Shown here one piece after another: positions 17,584 to 23,817 of a stretch of 26,638 bases of DNA (its first letter is position 1; the number at the start of each line of letters is the position of its first letter). Position numbers and translations under genes: made by a program. The stretch lies in the IMG/VR virus record IMGVR_UViG_3300008107_000123, positions 41,630-68,267 of that record. The stretch is one strand, 5' to 3'. The notes below the pieces were generated by a model. It had not been told where the DNA came from and searched no databases. It saw only the letters and a list, made by a program, of their open reading frames with translations. Origin of the DNA: a virus.

Positions 17584-18690
17584 ATGTCAGTACCCACACG
17601 CGAAGGATTCCGGCGCGCACTGGCCGGCACACCGATGGCACGCGAGGCGGACCGCATCTATGACGTCGCGTCACGCGGAGGGATCAACCCGGCGCTGGTC
17701 GTCGGCATCGCTGGTGCCGAGAGCAACTTCGGTCGTCTCGGCTACGCCGTTGGCAAGAACAACCCCTACGGCCTCATGGGGTTCCGCTTCGGCAACTACA
17801 CCCAGGCAACGCAGAAGCTCGTTGAGACGCTGAATAACAAGGGCCTCGGGTACCGGCAGGCGTATGGCAAGTCGGGGCTCGTAGGGATGATCAACATCTA
17901 CACCCCTCGAGGCGCGGCCAACGGACCGAACAACGACCCTGACGGCCACACGCGGAACATCATCAACATCGGCCGCAAGAGCGGTGGTGACGCGTCGAAG
18001 GCATACATCAGCCCGGGCGCCGTACCGGCCGCTGCGCCTGGTGCGACACCCAGCGGCACCATCGCCGGCGGGCTCAACACAACCAACCTGATGAACCTGA
18101 TGCGCCAGCAGACCGAGCGCATCAAGAGCGGCCAAGGGTACGACCGCGAGCTGGGGCTCAAGATCCGCCAGTCCGTGATCGACGGCATCGGCACTAGGAA
18201 CATCGGCGGGGGGAACGTGCCTGCCGCTGGACCGAACCCGCAGCCGCAGGGCGGCGACATTGACGTTGGCTCGCTCGGCATCCCCTACGGAGGTGTCGAC
18301 TCGCGCGGCATCACTAGGGGTGGCGCGGGTGGCAATTGGGGCGGCTCCATGCCGAGGGCTCTCCAGTTCCTGCAGTGGGCGCAGCAGACCGGCTACAAGC
18401 CGAACACCGCAGGCCGCTGGCTCTCGCAGAAGCGTTCCCGCCAGAACACAGCATCAGGCGGAGTGTCCGACCATTGGCAGGGAAGCAGCACTGCGTATGG
18501 CCTTGATCTCGGAGTCCCGAACGTGGCCGAGGGCGACAAGCTCCTCGGCAACTTGATGCGCTACTTCGGGCAGCCGTCCTACAGGGGCGGCTCCTGGCTC
18601 AATATCAACAAGGGCGGCTACCGCTACCAGATCGGATGGCGCACGCCGGGCCACTTCGACCACATCCATGTGGGCGTCAGGAAGCTGTAG
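17584..18690 (+). CDS. Virion-associated two-domain peptidoglycan hydrolase
   Basis: 368 residues; the ATG follows the previous stop directly and AAGGAAGGG lies just upstream. Domain 1 (about 15-135) looks like a glucosaminidase or lytic-transglycosylase fold: PALVVGIAGAESNFG puts a likely catalytic Glu at 46, followed by NNPYGLMGF. A Gly/Pro linker runs from about 145 to 235. Domain 2 (about 250-368) resembles an M15/LAS-type zinc carboxypeptidase: SDHW at 295-298 (His297), YGLD with Asp308, and the closing GHFDHIHVG with His360 and His362. The His-to-Asp spacing is longer than the usual HxxGxAxD. Position at the end of the structural block suggests a tail-borne enzyme that opens the wall at infection, although a late lysis role cannot be excluded. 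Confidence 0.75.
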   Translation: MSVPTREGFRRALAGTPMAREADRIYDVASRGGINPALVVGIAGAESNFGRLGYAVGKNNPYGLMGFRFGNYTQATQKLVETLNNKGLGYRQAYGKSGLVGMINIYTPRGAANGPNNDPDGHTRNIINIGRKSGGDASKAYISPGAVPAAAPGATPSGTIAGGLNTTNLMNLMRQQTERIKSGQGYDRELGLKIRQSVIDGIGTRNIGGGNVPAAGPNPQPQGGDIDVGSLGIPYGGVDSRGITRGGAGGNWGGSMPRALQFLQWAQQTGYKPNTAGRWLSQKRSRQNTASGGVSDHWQGSSTAYGLDLGVPNVAEGDKLLGNLMRYFGQPSYRGGSWLNINKGGYRYQIGWRTPGHFDHIHVGVRKL

Positions 18691-18734
18691 TTAGGAATGC
18701 GTAACGTCATGCACAAGTGCAAGGATATGAAGCA

Positions 18735-19007
18735 GTGAACCCCGATCCCTCGCCCGTCAACCACGGCCAGATCCAGTGGCGCGTCGATCAGTTGGAGAAC
18801 CGCATGGACCGGCTCGAGCAGTCGGACGCGGCGCGCACCGAGATCCTCGCACGCATGGATGAGAGGCAGAACGTCCTGGCAGAGGACGTCAAGCTGCTCG
18901 GCCGAGACATGGCTGGGATCAAGCGTTCCCTCTACACACTCCTGTTCGCGCTGGCGCTCGCTGTCGTCAGCACCGCCATCGACATCGCAGTGAGGCTGAC
19001 GACATGA
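18735..19007 (+). CDS. Small coiled-coil membrane protein (XhlA-like lysis accessory)
   Basis: 90 residues from the GTG at 18735, with AAGGA 9 bases upstream. An in-frame GTG at 18717 would add six residues but lacks a ribosome site. Residues about 11-60 form a charged helix with heptad-like hydrophobics (IQWRVDQLENRMDRLEQ) and residues about 66-85 are one transmembrane segment (LYTLLFALALAVVSTAIDIA). This layout matches XhlA/hemolysin-type phage proteins that act beside holins. The last codons overlap the endolysin ATG (ATGA), so the two are co-translated. A role as holin partner or anti-holin is inferred from form and position. Confidence 0.7.
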   Translation: MNPDPSPVNHGQIQWRVDQLENRMDRLEQSDAARTEILARMDERQNVLAEDVKLLGRDMAGIKRSLYTLLFALALAVVSTAIDIAVRLTT

Positions 19008-19693
19008 AGCTTGACCCCCGCTGGATCGGACGCAAGAAGCGGCTGAAGGCGTATGCCCTCTCGAAGGGGATCGCCATCCCGAGCGGCTACCGCATCAACC
19101 CCTACTGCGGCTCGGCCTGCCGCGAGCTGATCAAGCGCGTTCAGCGCCACCTCTACGGCGAGGCCGGCGTCACCGGTAAGTGGAACGGCGGCCTTGACGC
19201 CGCCATCGCGCCGAAGCTCACCACTCCGCAGCGCGCTCTGAGGTTCGCGCAGGGCGAGATCGGCATCAAGGAGCATCCGCCCGGCAGCAACAGTGGGCCA
19301 AGGGTCCGCGAGTTCCAGGCGGCATCGTCGCTCGGGGGGACGGGATGGCCATGGTGTGGAGCCCTGATGGCATGGGCGTATGGCAAGGCCGGCAGGCCGC
19401 TCAAGGGCTTCAACAATGCCTACGTCCCTGACTACGTCGCGACCGCCCGGCGCAATGAGGATGGCCTGCGCGTCGTCTCCGCCGAGAGGGCCCGCCCCGG
19501 GGATCTCGTCTGCTTCGACTGGGGCGGAGACGGGACTTCAGACCACATCGGGATTCTGGAGACGCCGGTTCGCAGCGGCCGTTTCCAGAGCATCGAGGGC
19601 AACACCTCGTTCAGCAACAACTCAAACGGCGGAGAAGTGATGCGCCGGGACCGCAACGTGTCCCAAGTGCAGTGCTTCATCCGCGTCGTGTAG
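19004..19693 (+). CDS. Endolysin with CHAP domain
   Basis: 229 residues. The N-terminal part (about 1-72) has a helical Arg/Lys/Gly pattern (RELIKRVQRHLYGEAGVTGKW), similar to a peptidoglycan-binding-1-like domain. The C-terminal part (about 78-229) is a CHAP amidase/endopeptidase: Cys118 in WPWCGALMAWAYGKAG, a following GDLVCFDW, His181 in SDHIGIL and the acidic EGNT at 198-201, which together form the expected Cys-His-acid set. CHAP enzymes cut amide bonds in peptidoglycan for host lysis. No signal peptide is visible, so release through the neighbouring holin is expected. The cassette order (membrane protein, lysin, holin) supports the call. Confidence 0.88.
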   Translation: MKLDPRWIGRKKRLKAYALSKGIAIPSGYRINPYCGSACRELIKRVQRHLYGEAGVTGKWNGGLDAAIAPKLTTPQRALRFAQGEIGIKEHPPGSNSGPRVREFQAASSLGGTGWPWCGALMAWAYGKAGRPLKGFNNAYVPDYVATARRNEDGLRVVSAERARPGDLVCFDWGGDGTSDHIGILETPVRSGRFQSIEGNTSFSNNSNGGEVMRRDRNVSQVQCFIRVV

Positions 19694-19714
19694 CAACCAC
19701 CGAAGGAGCGTTAC

Positions 19715-19978
19715 ATGAAGGTCCCTGTTGGTATCTCGACGGTCGTCGCCGTCCTCACCATCGCTGCCGCCGCCATCGGCGCAGTCATCACCGGGCTTGA
19801 CGGCGCAGGCACCGCCGTGCCGCTCACGCTTTCGATCATTGCCGGAGTCGTCACCAGTGTTCTCTCGGTGCTGCGCTCCTGGCAGGCCAACACGCTCGCC
19901 ATCTGGTCAGACGACGGGCCCGACAACGGCGCGCAGGCGGTCAGCGTTGAGGGCTTCCTCGCCGGGCTTGACGACTAG
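19715..19978 (+). CDS. Probable holin (two membrane helices)
   Basis: 87 residues with GAAGGAG 6 bases before the ATG. Two hydrophobic segments are clear: about residues 6-28 (STVVAVLTIAAAAIGAVITG) and about 34-52 (VPLTLSIIAGVVTSVLSVL), followed by a polar, acidic tail (NTLAIWSDDGPDNGAQ). This size and shape fit class II holins, which make holes in the cytoplasmic membrane so that the endolysin can reach the wall. It directly follows the endolysin gene. A paired XhlA-like protein upstream completes a three-gene cassette. Confidence 0.75.
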   Translation: MKVPVGISTVVAVLTIAAAAIGAVITGLDGAGTAVPLTLSIIAGVVTSVLSVLRSWQANTLAIWSDDGPDNGAQAVSVEGFLAGLDD

Positions 19979-19980
19979 CC

Positions 19981-20877
19981 ATGCGCGTCGTCCATATCTC
20001 CGAGCAGTTCGACACCGGAGATGAGTTCACGCTGATCCCCACGGGCGACTGGCACCTCGGCGCAGCAGACTGCGACGAGGCGCAGATCCGTGCGGATCTC
20101 AAGAAGCACCAGGACAACCCGAACGCCCGCCTGATCCTCATGGGCGACATCGGGGAACTCATCGGGCCCGGCGACAAGCGGTGGCACCCACAGGGCTACA
20201 TGCCCCAGCGGTATGTCGACGCGATGCTTGACCCCGACGGCGGGATCCCGACCGAGACGGTCAAGCACGCCGCGGAGATCCTCGAGCCGTGGGCCGGGCG
20301 CATCTGGGGCGTGGCATCGGGCAACCATGAGATGACCATCTCCAAGCACTGCCAGCGCGATCTGATGACCGAGCTGGCGAAGGAACTCGGCGGAGGTCTG
20401 TTCAACCGACTGATCGGTTACTCCGGCTTCATCCATGTGACCTGGACCCACAAGGTGCAGAAGAAGGTCGTCGGGTCGATGAAGTTCCACATCCACCACG
20501 GCTGGCAGACCGCCGGCCGCGCGGGCTCGGGGAACCTCATCAACGGCATGGAGCGCGAGCTTGGCTACACCGATGCGGATGTCCTGCTGCGCGGCCACAG
20601 CCACGCGCCGCGCATCGCCCAGGTGATCCCGTCGCTTCGGGTCAACCGTACAGGCGTCGCTGAGTGGCCCCGGCTTGTCGCATCGACCGGCACCTACAAG
20701 GTCGGGCACATCGAGCCCAAAGCTGGCGACCACGCGCCGACGACCTACGAGACGTTCAAGAACTACCGACACAAGATGCCCGGCGCGCACCTCGGCCCGC
20801 CGGTCATCACGATCAAGCCTCGCCGGGTAGGCGAGCAGAAGGAGCGCAGCCCATGGACTCTGGAAGTGACGCTGTAG
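19981..20877 (+). CDS. Calcineurin-like metallophosphoesterase
   Basis: 298 residues, ATG two bases after the holin stop. The family motifs appear in order: TGDWH (Asp23, His25), MGDIGE (Asp56), SGNHE (Asn115, His116), HIHHGW (His172/173) and RGHSHAP (His206, His208). These ligate two metal ions in phosphoesterases that hydrolyse phospho-mono- or diesters, including nucleic acids and cyclic or capped nucleotides. The substrate here is unknown. Phage members are often near replication genes; placement beside the lysis cassette is less usual. No signal peptide is visible, so it should act in the cytoplasm. The product is followed by a small protein whose start overlaps its end. Confidence 0.88.
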   Translation: MRVVHISEQFDTGDEFTLIPTGDWHLGAADCDEAQIRADLKKHQDNPNARLILMGDIGELIGPGDKRWHPQGYMPQRYVDAMLDPDGGIPTETVKHAAEILEPWAGRIWGVASGNHEMTISKHCQRDLMTELAKELGGGLFNRLIGYSGFIHVTWTHKVQKKVVGSMKFHIHHGWQTAGRAGSGNLINGMERELGYTDADVLLRGHSHAPRIAQVIPSLRVNRTGVAEWPRLVASTGTYKVGHIEPKAGDHAPTTYETFKNYRHKMPGAHLGPPVITIKPRRVGEQKERSPWTLEVTL

Positions 20878-21146
20878 TGAGCGGGGCCGACCCGTGGCCC
20901 TTCATCCGTGAGGAGATTCCCCGGGCGTGGGTCGAGGTAAAGGCGATCTTCATGGAGCCCCAGCCGGGCTTCATGGAGTTGGCCGAGGCGCGCTTCCGCG
21001 CAGGAGAGAAGGAATACAAGGGCACCTCAGGCGAGTGGCTCAGAAAGCCGCCCGACTGGTTCGACAACGAGCGGTACCAGGAACTCTGCGATTTGGTGCT
21101 GTACACGGCCATGCGTCGGGTGCTGCACCCCGACACCGGTTTCTGA
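20853..21146 (+). CDS. Small phage protein, weakly like MazG-type helical NTP-hydrolase families
   Basis: 97 residues from the ATG at 20853, with AAGGAG 8 bases upstream, inside the end of the phosphoesterase gene. A GTG at 20877 in a TAGTG junction is an alternative (89 residues). The sequence includes IREEIPRAWVEVKAIF and then ARFRAGEKEYKGTSGEW, followed by NERYQELCDLVLYTAMRRV. The pattern (A-x2-RxxxGxxxYGxxxxWL, then ExxDxxxYxAM) recalls all-alpha phage proteins related to MazG-like nucleotide hydrolases, but the metal-binding acidic set is not complete by eye. Function left open. Confidence 0.6.
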   Translation: MDSGSDAVVSGADPWPFIREEIPRAWVEVKAIFMEPQPGFMELAEARFRAGEKEYKGTSGEWLRKPPDWFDNERYQELCDLVLYTAMRRVLHPDTGF

Positions 21147-21154
21147 TCTAAGGC

Positions 21155-21183
21155 TTGCGTACTCGCATCGCGAGGCGTATGAC
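21155..21183 (+). promoter_or_regulatory. Rightward promoter TTGCGT-N17-TATGAC
   Basis: TTGCGT (21155-21160) and TATGAC (21178-21183) are exactly 17 bases apart, in an intergenic gap, 35 bases before the ATG of the small gene at 21218. The leftward repressor promoter has the same -35 and near-identical -10, which strengthens both. Confidence 0.55.
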
Positions 21184-21217
21184 TACTTGTCCTTTCGTAC
21201 TGCAAGTGGAGGGACAT

Positions 21218-21433
21218 ATGTCATTGTCCGAACTGAACCCACCTTCGACTCCCCCCCCTCTCGATTTACAGGCGGCTGAAGTTCGTCGGGTGATCCGCGA
21301 GATGCGACGGTCCGCCCGCAGGCTCGGACCGTGCGCTACTTCTTCTTGGCTGACCGCGGCGGCGGAGTCTGCCGCCCGGGAGCTTTGCCGATGGGAGTCT
21401 CAAGAGCTGACTTCATCGCCGCCGCCGACCTAG
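21218..21433 (+). CDS. Small unknown protein convergent with the repressor gene
   Basis: 71 residues from the ATG at 21218; GGAGGG lies 4 bases upstream and the promoter above fits. An upstream TTG at 21155 is part of the -35 and is rejected. The sequence has a Pro-rich N-terminus (NPPSTPPPLDLQ), a basic helix (AAEVRRVIREMRRSARRL) and a short C-terminus. A C8 tract (21251-21258) in the N-terminal coding part is a potential slippage site. The last 98 bases overlap the 3' end of the repressor gene on the other strand. Transcription of this gene could therefore produce antisense RNA to the repressor mRNA or collide with its polymerase. Nothing else is recognised. Confidence 0.5.
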   Translation: MSLSELNPPSTPPPLDLQAAEVRRVIREMRRSARRLGPCATSSWLTAAAESAARELCRWESQELTSSPPPT

Positions 21434-21668
21434 TTGCCGGCGCGGGGTCATCGGTGATCCCCACCAGGTAGTCGATGGAGACGTCCAGCACCATCGCAAG
21501 GCGCGACAGCGTCTCTACCGATGGGAAGGACTGGCCCTGCTGGATCCGGCACATGGACGCTGATGTCACGTTGGCGATCTGCGCCAGCGCCTTCTGCTGC
21601 GTCGTGCCACTGAGGCCGTAGAGCCTCTCTAAGAACTTGGTCCGGTCGATCAGCGATTCGTCGCTCAT
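21336..21668 (-). CDS. XRE-family phage repressor (HTH)
   Basis: 110 residues from the ATG at 21668; a GTG at 21677 (113 residues) has GGAG 4 bases ahead, so the start is not certain. Residues about 24-70 form a classical helix-turn-helix: QQKALAQIANVTSASMCRIQ followed by SFPSVETLSRLAMVLDVSID, ending YLVGI, close to the XRE/Cro-CI type (the recognition helix carries VTSASMCRIQQG). The C-terminal 35 residues are basic, Pro-rich and probably disordered. It is the only leftward gene here apart from the integrase and is divergent from the early genes, the typical place of a lysogeny repressor. It lacks a visible peptidase-like domain, so RecA-triggered self-cleavage is not evident. Confidence 0.8.
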   Translation of the reverse strand: MSDESLIDRTKFLERLYGLSGTTQQKALAQIANVTSASMCRIQQGQSFPSVETLSRLAMVLDVSIDYLVGITDDPAPATRSAAAMKSALETPIGKAPGRQTPPPRSAKKK

Positions 21669-21707
21669 GGTCGTCACGCTGCTCCGTGTCATTGGTGGTG
21701 TGGTGCG

Positions 21708-21736
21708 ACCATACGCACGCGCAACGGCAAACGCAA
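21708..21736 (-). promoter_or_regulatory. Leftward repressor promoter TTGCGT-N17-TATGGT
   Basis: On the minus strand TTGCGT (21736-21731) and TATGGT (21713-21708) are 17 bases apart. The transcript would start near 21701 and lead into the repressor about 25-35 bases later. The -35 includes the ACGCAA sequence that is repeated upstream of the early genes, so repressor autoregulation is plausible. Confidence 0.6.
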
Positions 21737-21780
21737 TGCGACGAGTGACCCGATGACGAGAATCTGAGACAGCCTGTCCC

Positions 21781-21817
21781 CTTACTAGCCGTAAGTATAG
21801 GTTGTCGCTCGTAGCGA
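21781..21817. promoter_or_regulatory. Two inverted repeats, candidate repressor operators
   Basis: CTTAC-tagcc-GTAAG (21781-21795) and TCGCT-cgt-AGCGA (21805-21817) are perfect dyads 9 bases apart between the repressor and the early operon. Dimeric XRE proteins bind such sites. TATAGG (21796-21801) lies between the two. The dyads are visible; binding is inferred. Confidence 0.4.
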
Positions 21818-21824
21818 GGAAATC

Positions 21825-21853
21825 TTTCTTGCGCGCCCCCCCGTCCGTATAGG
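21825..21853 (+). promoter_or_regulatory. Weak candidate rightward early promoter
   Basis: TTTCTT (21825-21830), 17 bases, then TATAGG (21848-21853). The -35 is poor. The -10 resembles the GTATAG elements at 21795 and upstream of the capsid gene. It would drive the early genes starting at 21922. Confidence 0.3.
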
Positions 21854-21879
21854 TGCCGTCCGACCCCGTCGTTAGGTTT

Positions 21880-21897
21880 ACGCAAACGCATACGCAG
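21880..21897 (+). repeat. Three tandem ACGCAN hexamers upstream of the early operon
   Basis: ACGCAA, ACGCAT and ACGCAG follow one another at 21880, 21886 and 21892, 12 bases before the Shine-Dalgarno of the first early gene. The same ACGCA core lies at 21713 and 21731 in the repressor promoter, and its complement TTGCGT at 21155. Candidate regulator-binding array. Confidence 0.45.
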
Positions 21898-21921
21898 ACA
21901 CATGGGAACAAGGAGGGCACT

Positions 21922-22158
21922 ATGAGACAGCCGGTGGTTGTGACACCTGAGCAGATGCCGCAGCTAGTGGAGTGGGTCAGCGACTTCGGCCTGGACATGC
22001 TCAAGACCGCGTTCCGGTATCGGGACGAGATGAGTTCGGAGGCTCGCGGGGCCTTCGACAGCAACGTCAAGAACTTCACGGCGAAGGTCGGTGAGTTCTA
22101 CCCAATCGAGGATCTCATCGCGGCTGCGATGGAAGAGGGGTCCGACGATGAGTCGTAA
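21922..22158 (+). CDS. Small acidic early protein, unknown
   Basis: 78 residues; AAGGAGGG lies just before the ATG, a strong site that decides this start over in-frame codons further upstream. The sequence is helical (MPQLVEWVSDFGLDMLKTAF; MSSEARGAFDSNVKNFTAKV) with an acidic end (MEEGSDDES). It is the first gene to the right of the switch, so it should be expressed early. Its last bases overlap the start of a 37-residue membrane peptide. No family recognised; early position suits a regulator or host-takeover factor, but that is only inference. Confidence 0.65.
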   Translation: MRQPVVVTPEQMPQLVEWVSDFGLDMLKTAFRYRDEMSSEARGAFDSNVKNFTAKVGEFYPIEDLIAAAMEEGSDDES

Positions 22159-22261
22159 TCGCGTCGACGCCGCAGCGACGGTGTTCTTCGTCGGGGCATT
22201 CCTCGCCGTGATCACCGTCGCCCTGTACTACGCGGTCGACTCCGCGTTTGGTGGCATCTGA
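22148..22261 (+). CDS. 37-residue single-span membrane peptide
   Basis: ATG at 22148 overlaps the previous gene by 11 bases, and its TGA overlaps the ATG of the nuclease gene (TGATG). GAAGAGGGG lies about 7 bases upstream. Residues about 10-30 are one hydrophobic span (AATVFFVGAFLAVITVALYY) after a short basic end (MSRNR), and a few polar residues follow. It is embedded in the early operon with overlaps on both sides, which supports it being real. It could be a small membrane modulator, for example of superinfection; there is no further evidence. Confidence 0.6.
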   Translation: MSRNRVDAAATVFFVGAFLAVITVALYYAVDSAFGGI

Positions 22262-23115
22262 TGCCGCCGCGTACCGCAGTCCAGAAGAAGGGCGGCAAGC
22301 GCCGCTACGTCCGCGTCGTGGACGGGGTCCCGACCGAACACATCAACGTGACCGGTTGCACCCGCTACTGGGGCGAGATGAATTGGGCCGTCCCCTACGG
22401 CGCGAAGACCGTCAGCGAGAAGTTCCGCGCTGGCAAGGAGAGCGGGATCCTTGACGCGCTGTATGACGCCGACCCTGAGTCGGCCGTGCAGTGGCTCAAG
22501 AAGGCCCCGTATGAAGACCGTGACGCCGCCGGCGCCAAGGGCACGAAGGTGCATCAGGCGTTTGAGGAGTACCTCAAGGCGGGCACCGTGCCGGAGATCG
22601 ACGACCTCGACGTCGCGAAGATGGTCGATGACCTGGTCGACATGTGCGGCGTCTACGGCATCGAGTGGGAGCGGTCTGAGCAGACCGTCTTCAACTCCGA
22701 GGTCGGCTACGCCGGGACCATGGACGGGATCATCACGATCCAGTTCCCCGGCGAGACGGAGCGCCGCCGCTGTGTGGCGGACATCAAGACCAGCCGGAGC
22801 GCCAACAAGGCTGAGTACGCACTCCAGCTTGCGGCGCTGAAGTACGGCGCGACCATCGTGCATGACGACGGCTCCGAGGAGCCCATGCCCGAGACGGATG
22901 AGATCGGCGTGATCCTCTGGGTTCGCCCTGAGCAGGATCCGCAGATTCTCCCCGCCGTGCTGGACGACACGACGTTCCAGCACTTCAAGTTCTGCGTGGC
23001 GATGGCCTACGCGGAGAAGGTTGCCGACGACCGGGTGCTGTTCCTGCCCCCGCTTGGCGACCCCACTGACGACACCAAGCTCCTCACGGAGCGGGAGGTA
23101 AGTAGCAATGAGTGA
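22261..23115 (+). CDS. Cas4/RecB-like PD-(D/E)XK nuclease
   Basis: 284 residues. The family motifs are present in order: GTKVHQAFEEYL (His98), the GYAGTMDG segment (Asp155) and VADIKTSRS (Asp174, Lys176), then the ALQLAALKY region (Gln189). These match the RecB/Cas4-like exonuclease core with metal-binding Asp and catalytic Lys. No cysteine cluster for a 4Fe-4S centre is obvious (only scattered Cys), unlike many Cas4 proteins. Phages use such nucleases for recombination and genome processing. The end of the gene overlaps by 8 bases the start of an SSB-like gene, so the two are probably made together and work on the same DNA ends. Confidence 0.82.
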   Translation: MPPRTAVQKKGGKRRYVRVVDGVPTEHINVTGCTRYWGEMNWAVPYGAKTVSEKFRAGKESGILDALYDADPESAVQWLKKAPYEDRDAAGAKGTKVHQAFEEYLKAGTVPEIDDLDVAKMVDDLVDMCGVYGIEWERSEQTVFNSEVGYAGTMDGIITIQFPGETERRRCVADIKTSRSANKAEYALQLAALKYGATIVHDDGSEEPMPETDEIGVILWVRPEQDPQILPAVLDDTTFQHFKFCVAMAYAEKVADDRVLFLPPLGDPTDDTKLLTEREVSSNE

Positions 23116-23605
23116 TGTGATCATCAGCGACGACGTTCTCGCCGGCCTTCGCGCCGAGGCGAGCAGCAAGGGTGGCGGAGGAGACTGGGTCCGCCTCCAG
23201 GCCAAGGGTGAGTGGGTATCCGGCGTGGTCGTGGACCGCGGCATGGAGGAGGCCCCCTTCGGTGAGGTGGAGACACTGATCCTCAAGGGCGTCCGCACCC
23301 ACGACGAGGACTACGACGCCGACCGCGAGATCGAGTTCCGCCTGGCGTCGACCGTTCTCCAGCGCGAGCTGGGCGAGCAGGCTGAGGACGGCGGCGCGAA
23401 GCCGGGGCTCCTGATCTTCGTGGAATGCACGGGCGAGCGGATGTCCAAGGCCGGCCGCGCCTACCTCGGGTTCAAGTGCGTGAAGATGGACCCGAAGTCC
23501 GCTGACAAGGCGGGCAAGGAGGCGGCGAAGGCCGCGCCCAAGCCGAAGCGCAAGCCGGAGGACGTCCTCAAGGAGGACTTCGGCGGCGAAGAGGCGCCCT
23601 TCTAG
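23108..23605 (+). CDS. Probable single-stranded-DNA-binding-type protein
   Basis: 165 residues; GGGAGGTAAG lies upstream of the overlapping ATG. A beta-rich core (about 27-125: VRLQAKGEWVSGVVVD, ETLILKGVRTH, EIEFRLAS, GLLIFVECTGE, YLGFKCVKM) fits an OB-like fold. A Lys/Ala/Pro-rich linker (about 131-150) leads to an acidic tip EDFGGEEAPF ending in Pro-Phe, which resembles the C-terminal protein-docking tail of SSB proteins (DDDIPF). Its co-translation with the PD-(D/E)XK nuclease suggests a recombination pair. No tyrosine or zinc motif. The SSB-like function is inferred from the tail and context. Confidence 0.6.
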   Translation: MSDVIISDDVLAGLRAEASSKGGGGDWVRLQAKGEWVSGVVVDRGMEEAPFGEVETLILKGVRTHDEDYDADREIEFRLASTVLQRELGEQAEDGGAKPGLLIFVECTGERMSKAGRAYLGFKCVKMDPKSADKAGKEAAKAAPKPKRKPEDVLKEDFGGEEAPF

Positions 23606-23609
23606 AGGA

Positions 23610-23813
23610 ATGCCTGTCGCCGGGATCGGGTGGTCCGAGGAGCGGACGGCCACGGGAGCGCGCAAGCGCCGTCGCCGTAGCCGCGGACGCCCGGTCCCCG
23701 GCGGTGGGTGCGCCTGCTGCCAGGACCGCAGACGGATCCTTGAGCGGTGGGTGCTGGAGGACCGGTACGGCCCGTATGTCTGGGTCGTGTGTCGATGGTG
23801 CGACGAGGAGTGA
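23610..23813 (+). CDS. Small zinc-ribbon protein
   Basis: 67 residues. Basic N-terminus with an Arg/Lys run (ARKRRRRSRGRP, 17-28) followed by Cys34-x-x-Cys37 (GCACCQ) and, 24 residues later, Cys61-x-x-Cys64 (CRWC), a CxxC...CxxC zinc-ribbon arrangement. The first pair has an extra Cys36. It starts 4 bases after the SSB-like gene and is followed by the excisionase-like gene. Basic region plus zinc ribbon suggests nucleic-acid binding. No family named. Confidence 0.6.
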   Translation: MPVAGIGWSEERTATGARKRRRRSRGRPVPGGGCACCQDRRRILERWVLEDRYGPYVWVVCRWCDEE

Positions 23814-23817
23814 AGTG

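Noticed and set aside
21155-21217. TTG 21155 as start of the small gene
   Set aside because: TTG is part of the -35 element and has no ribosome site; the ATG at 21218 has GGAGGG ahead of it.
21448-21903. Minus-strand frame of 151 residues over the repressor control region
   Set aside because: It runs through the repressor gene in another frame and across the promoter region, without a domain pattern or ribosome site.
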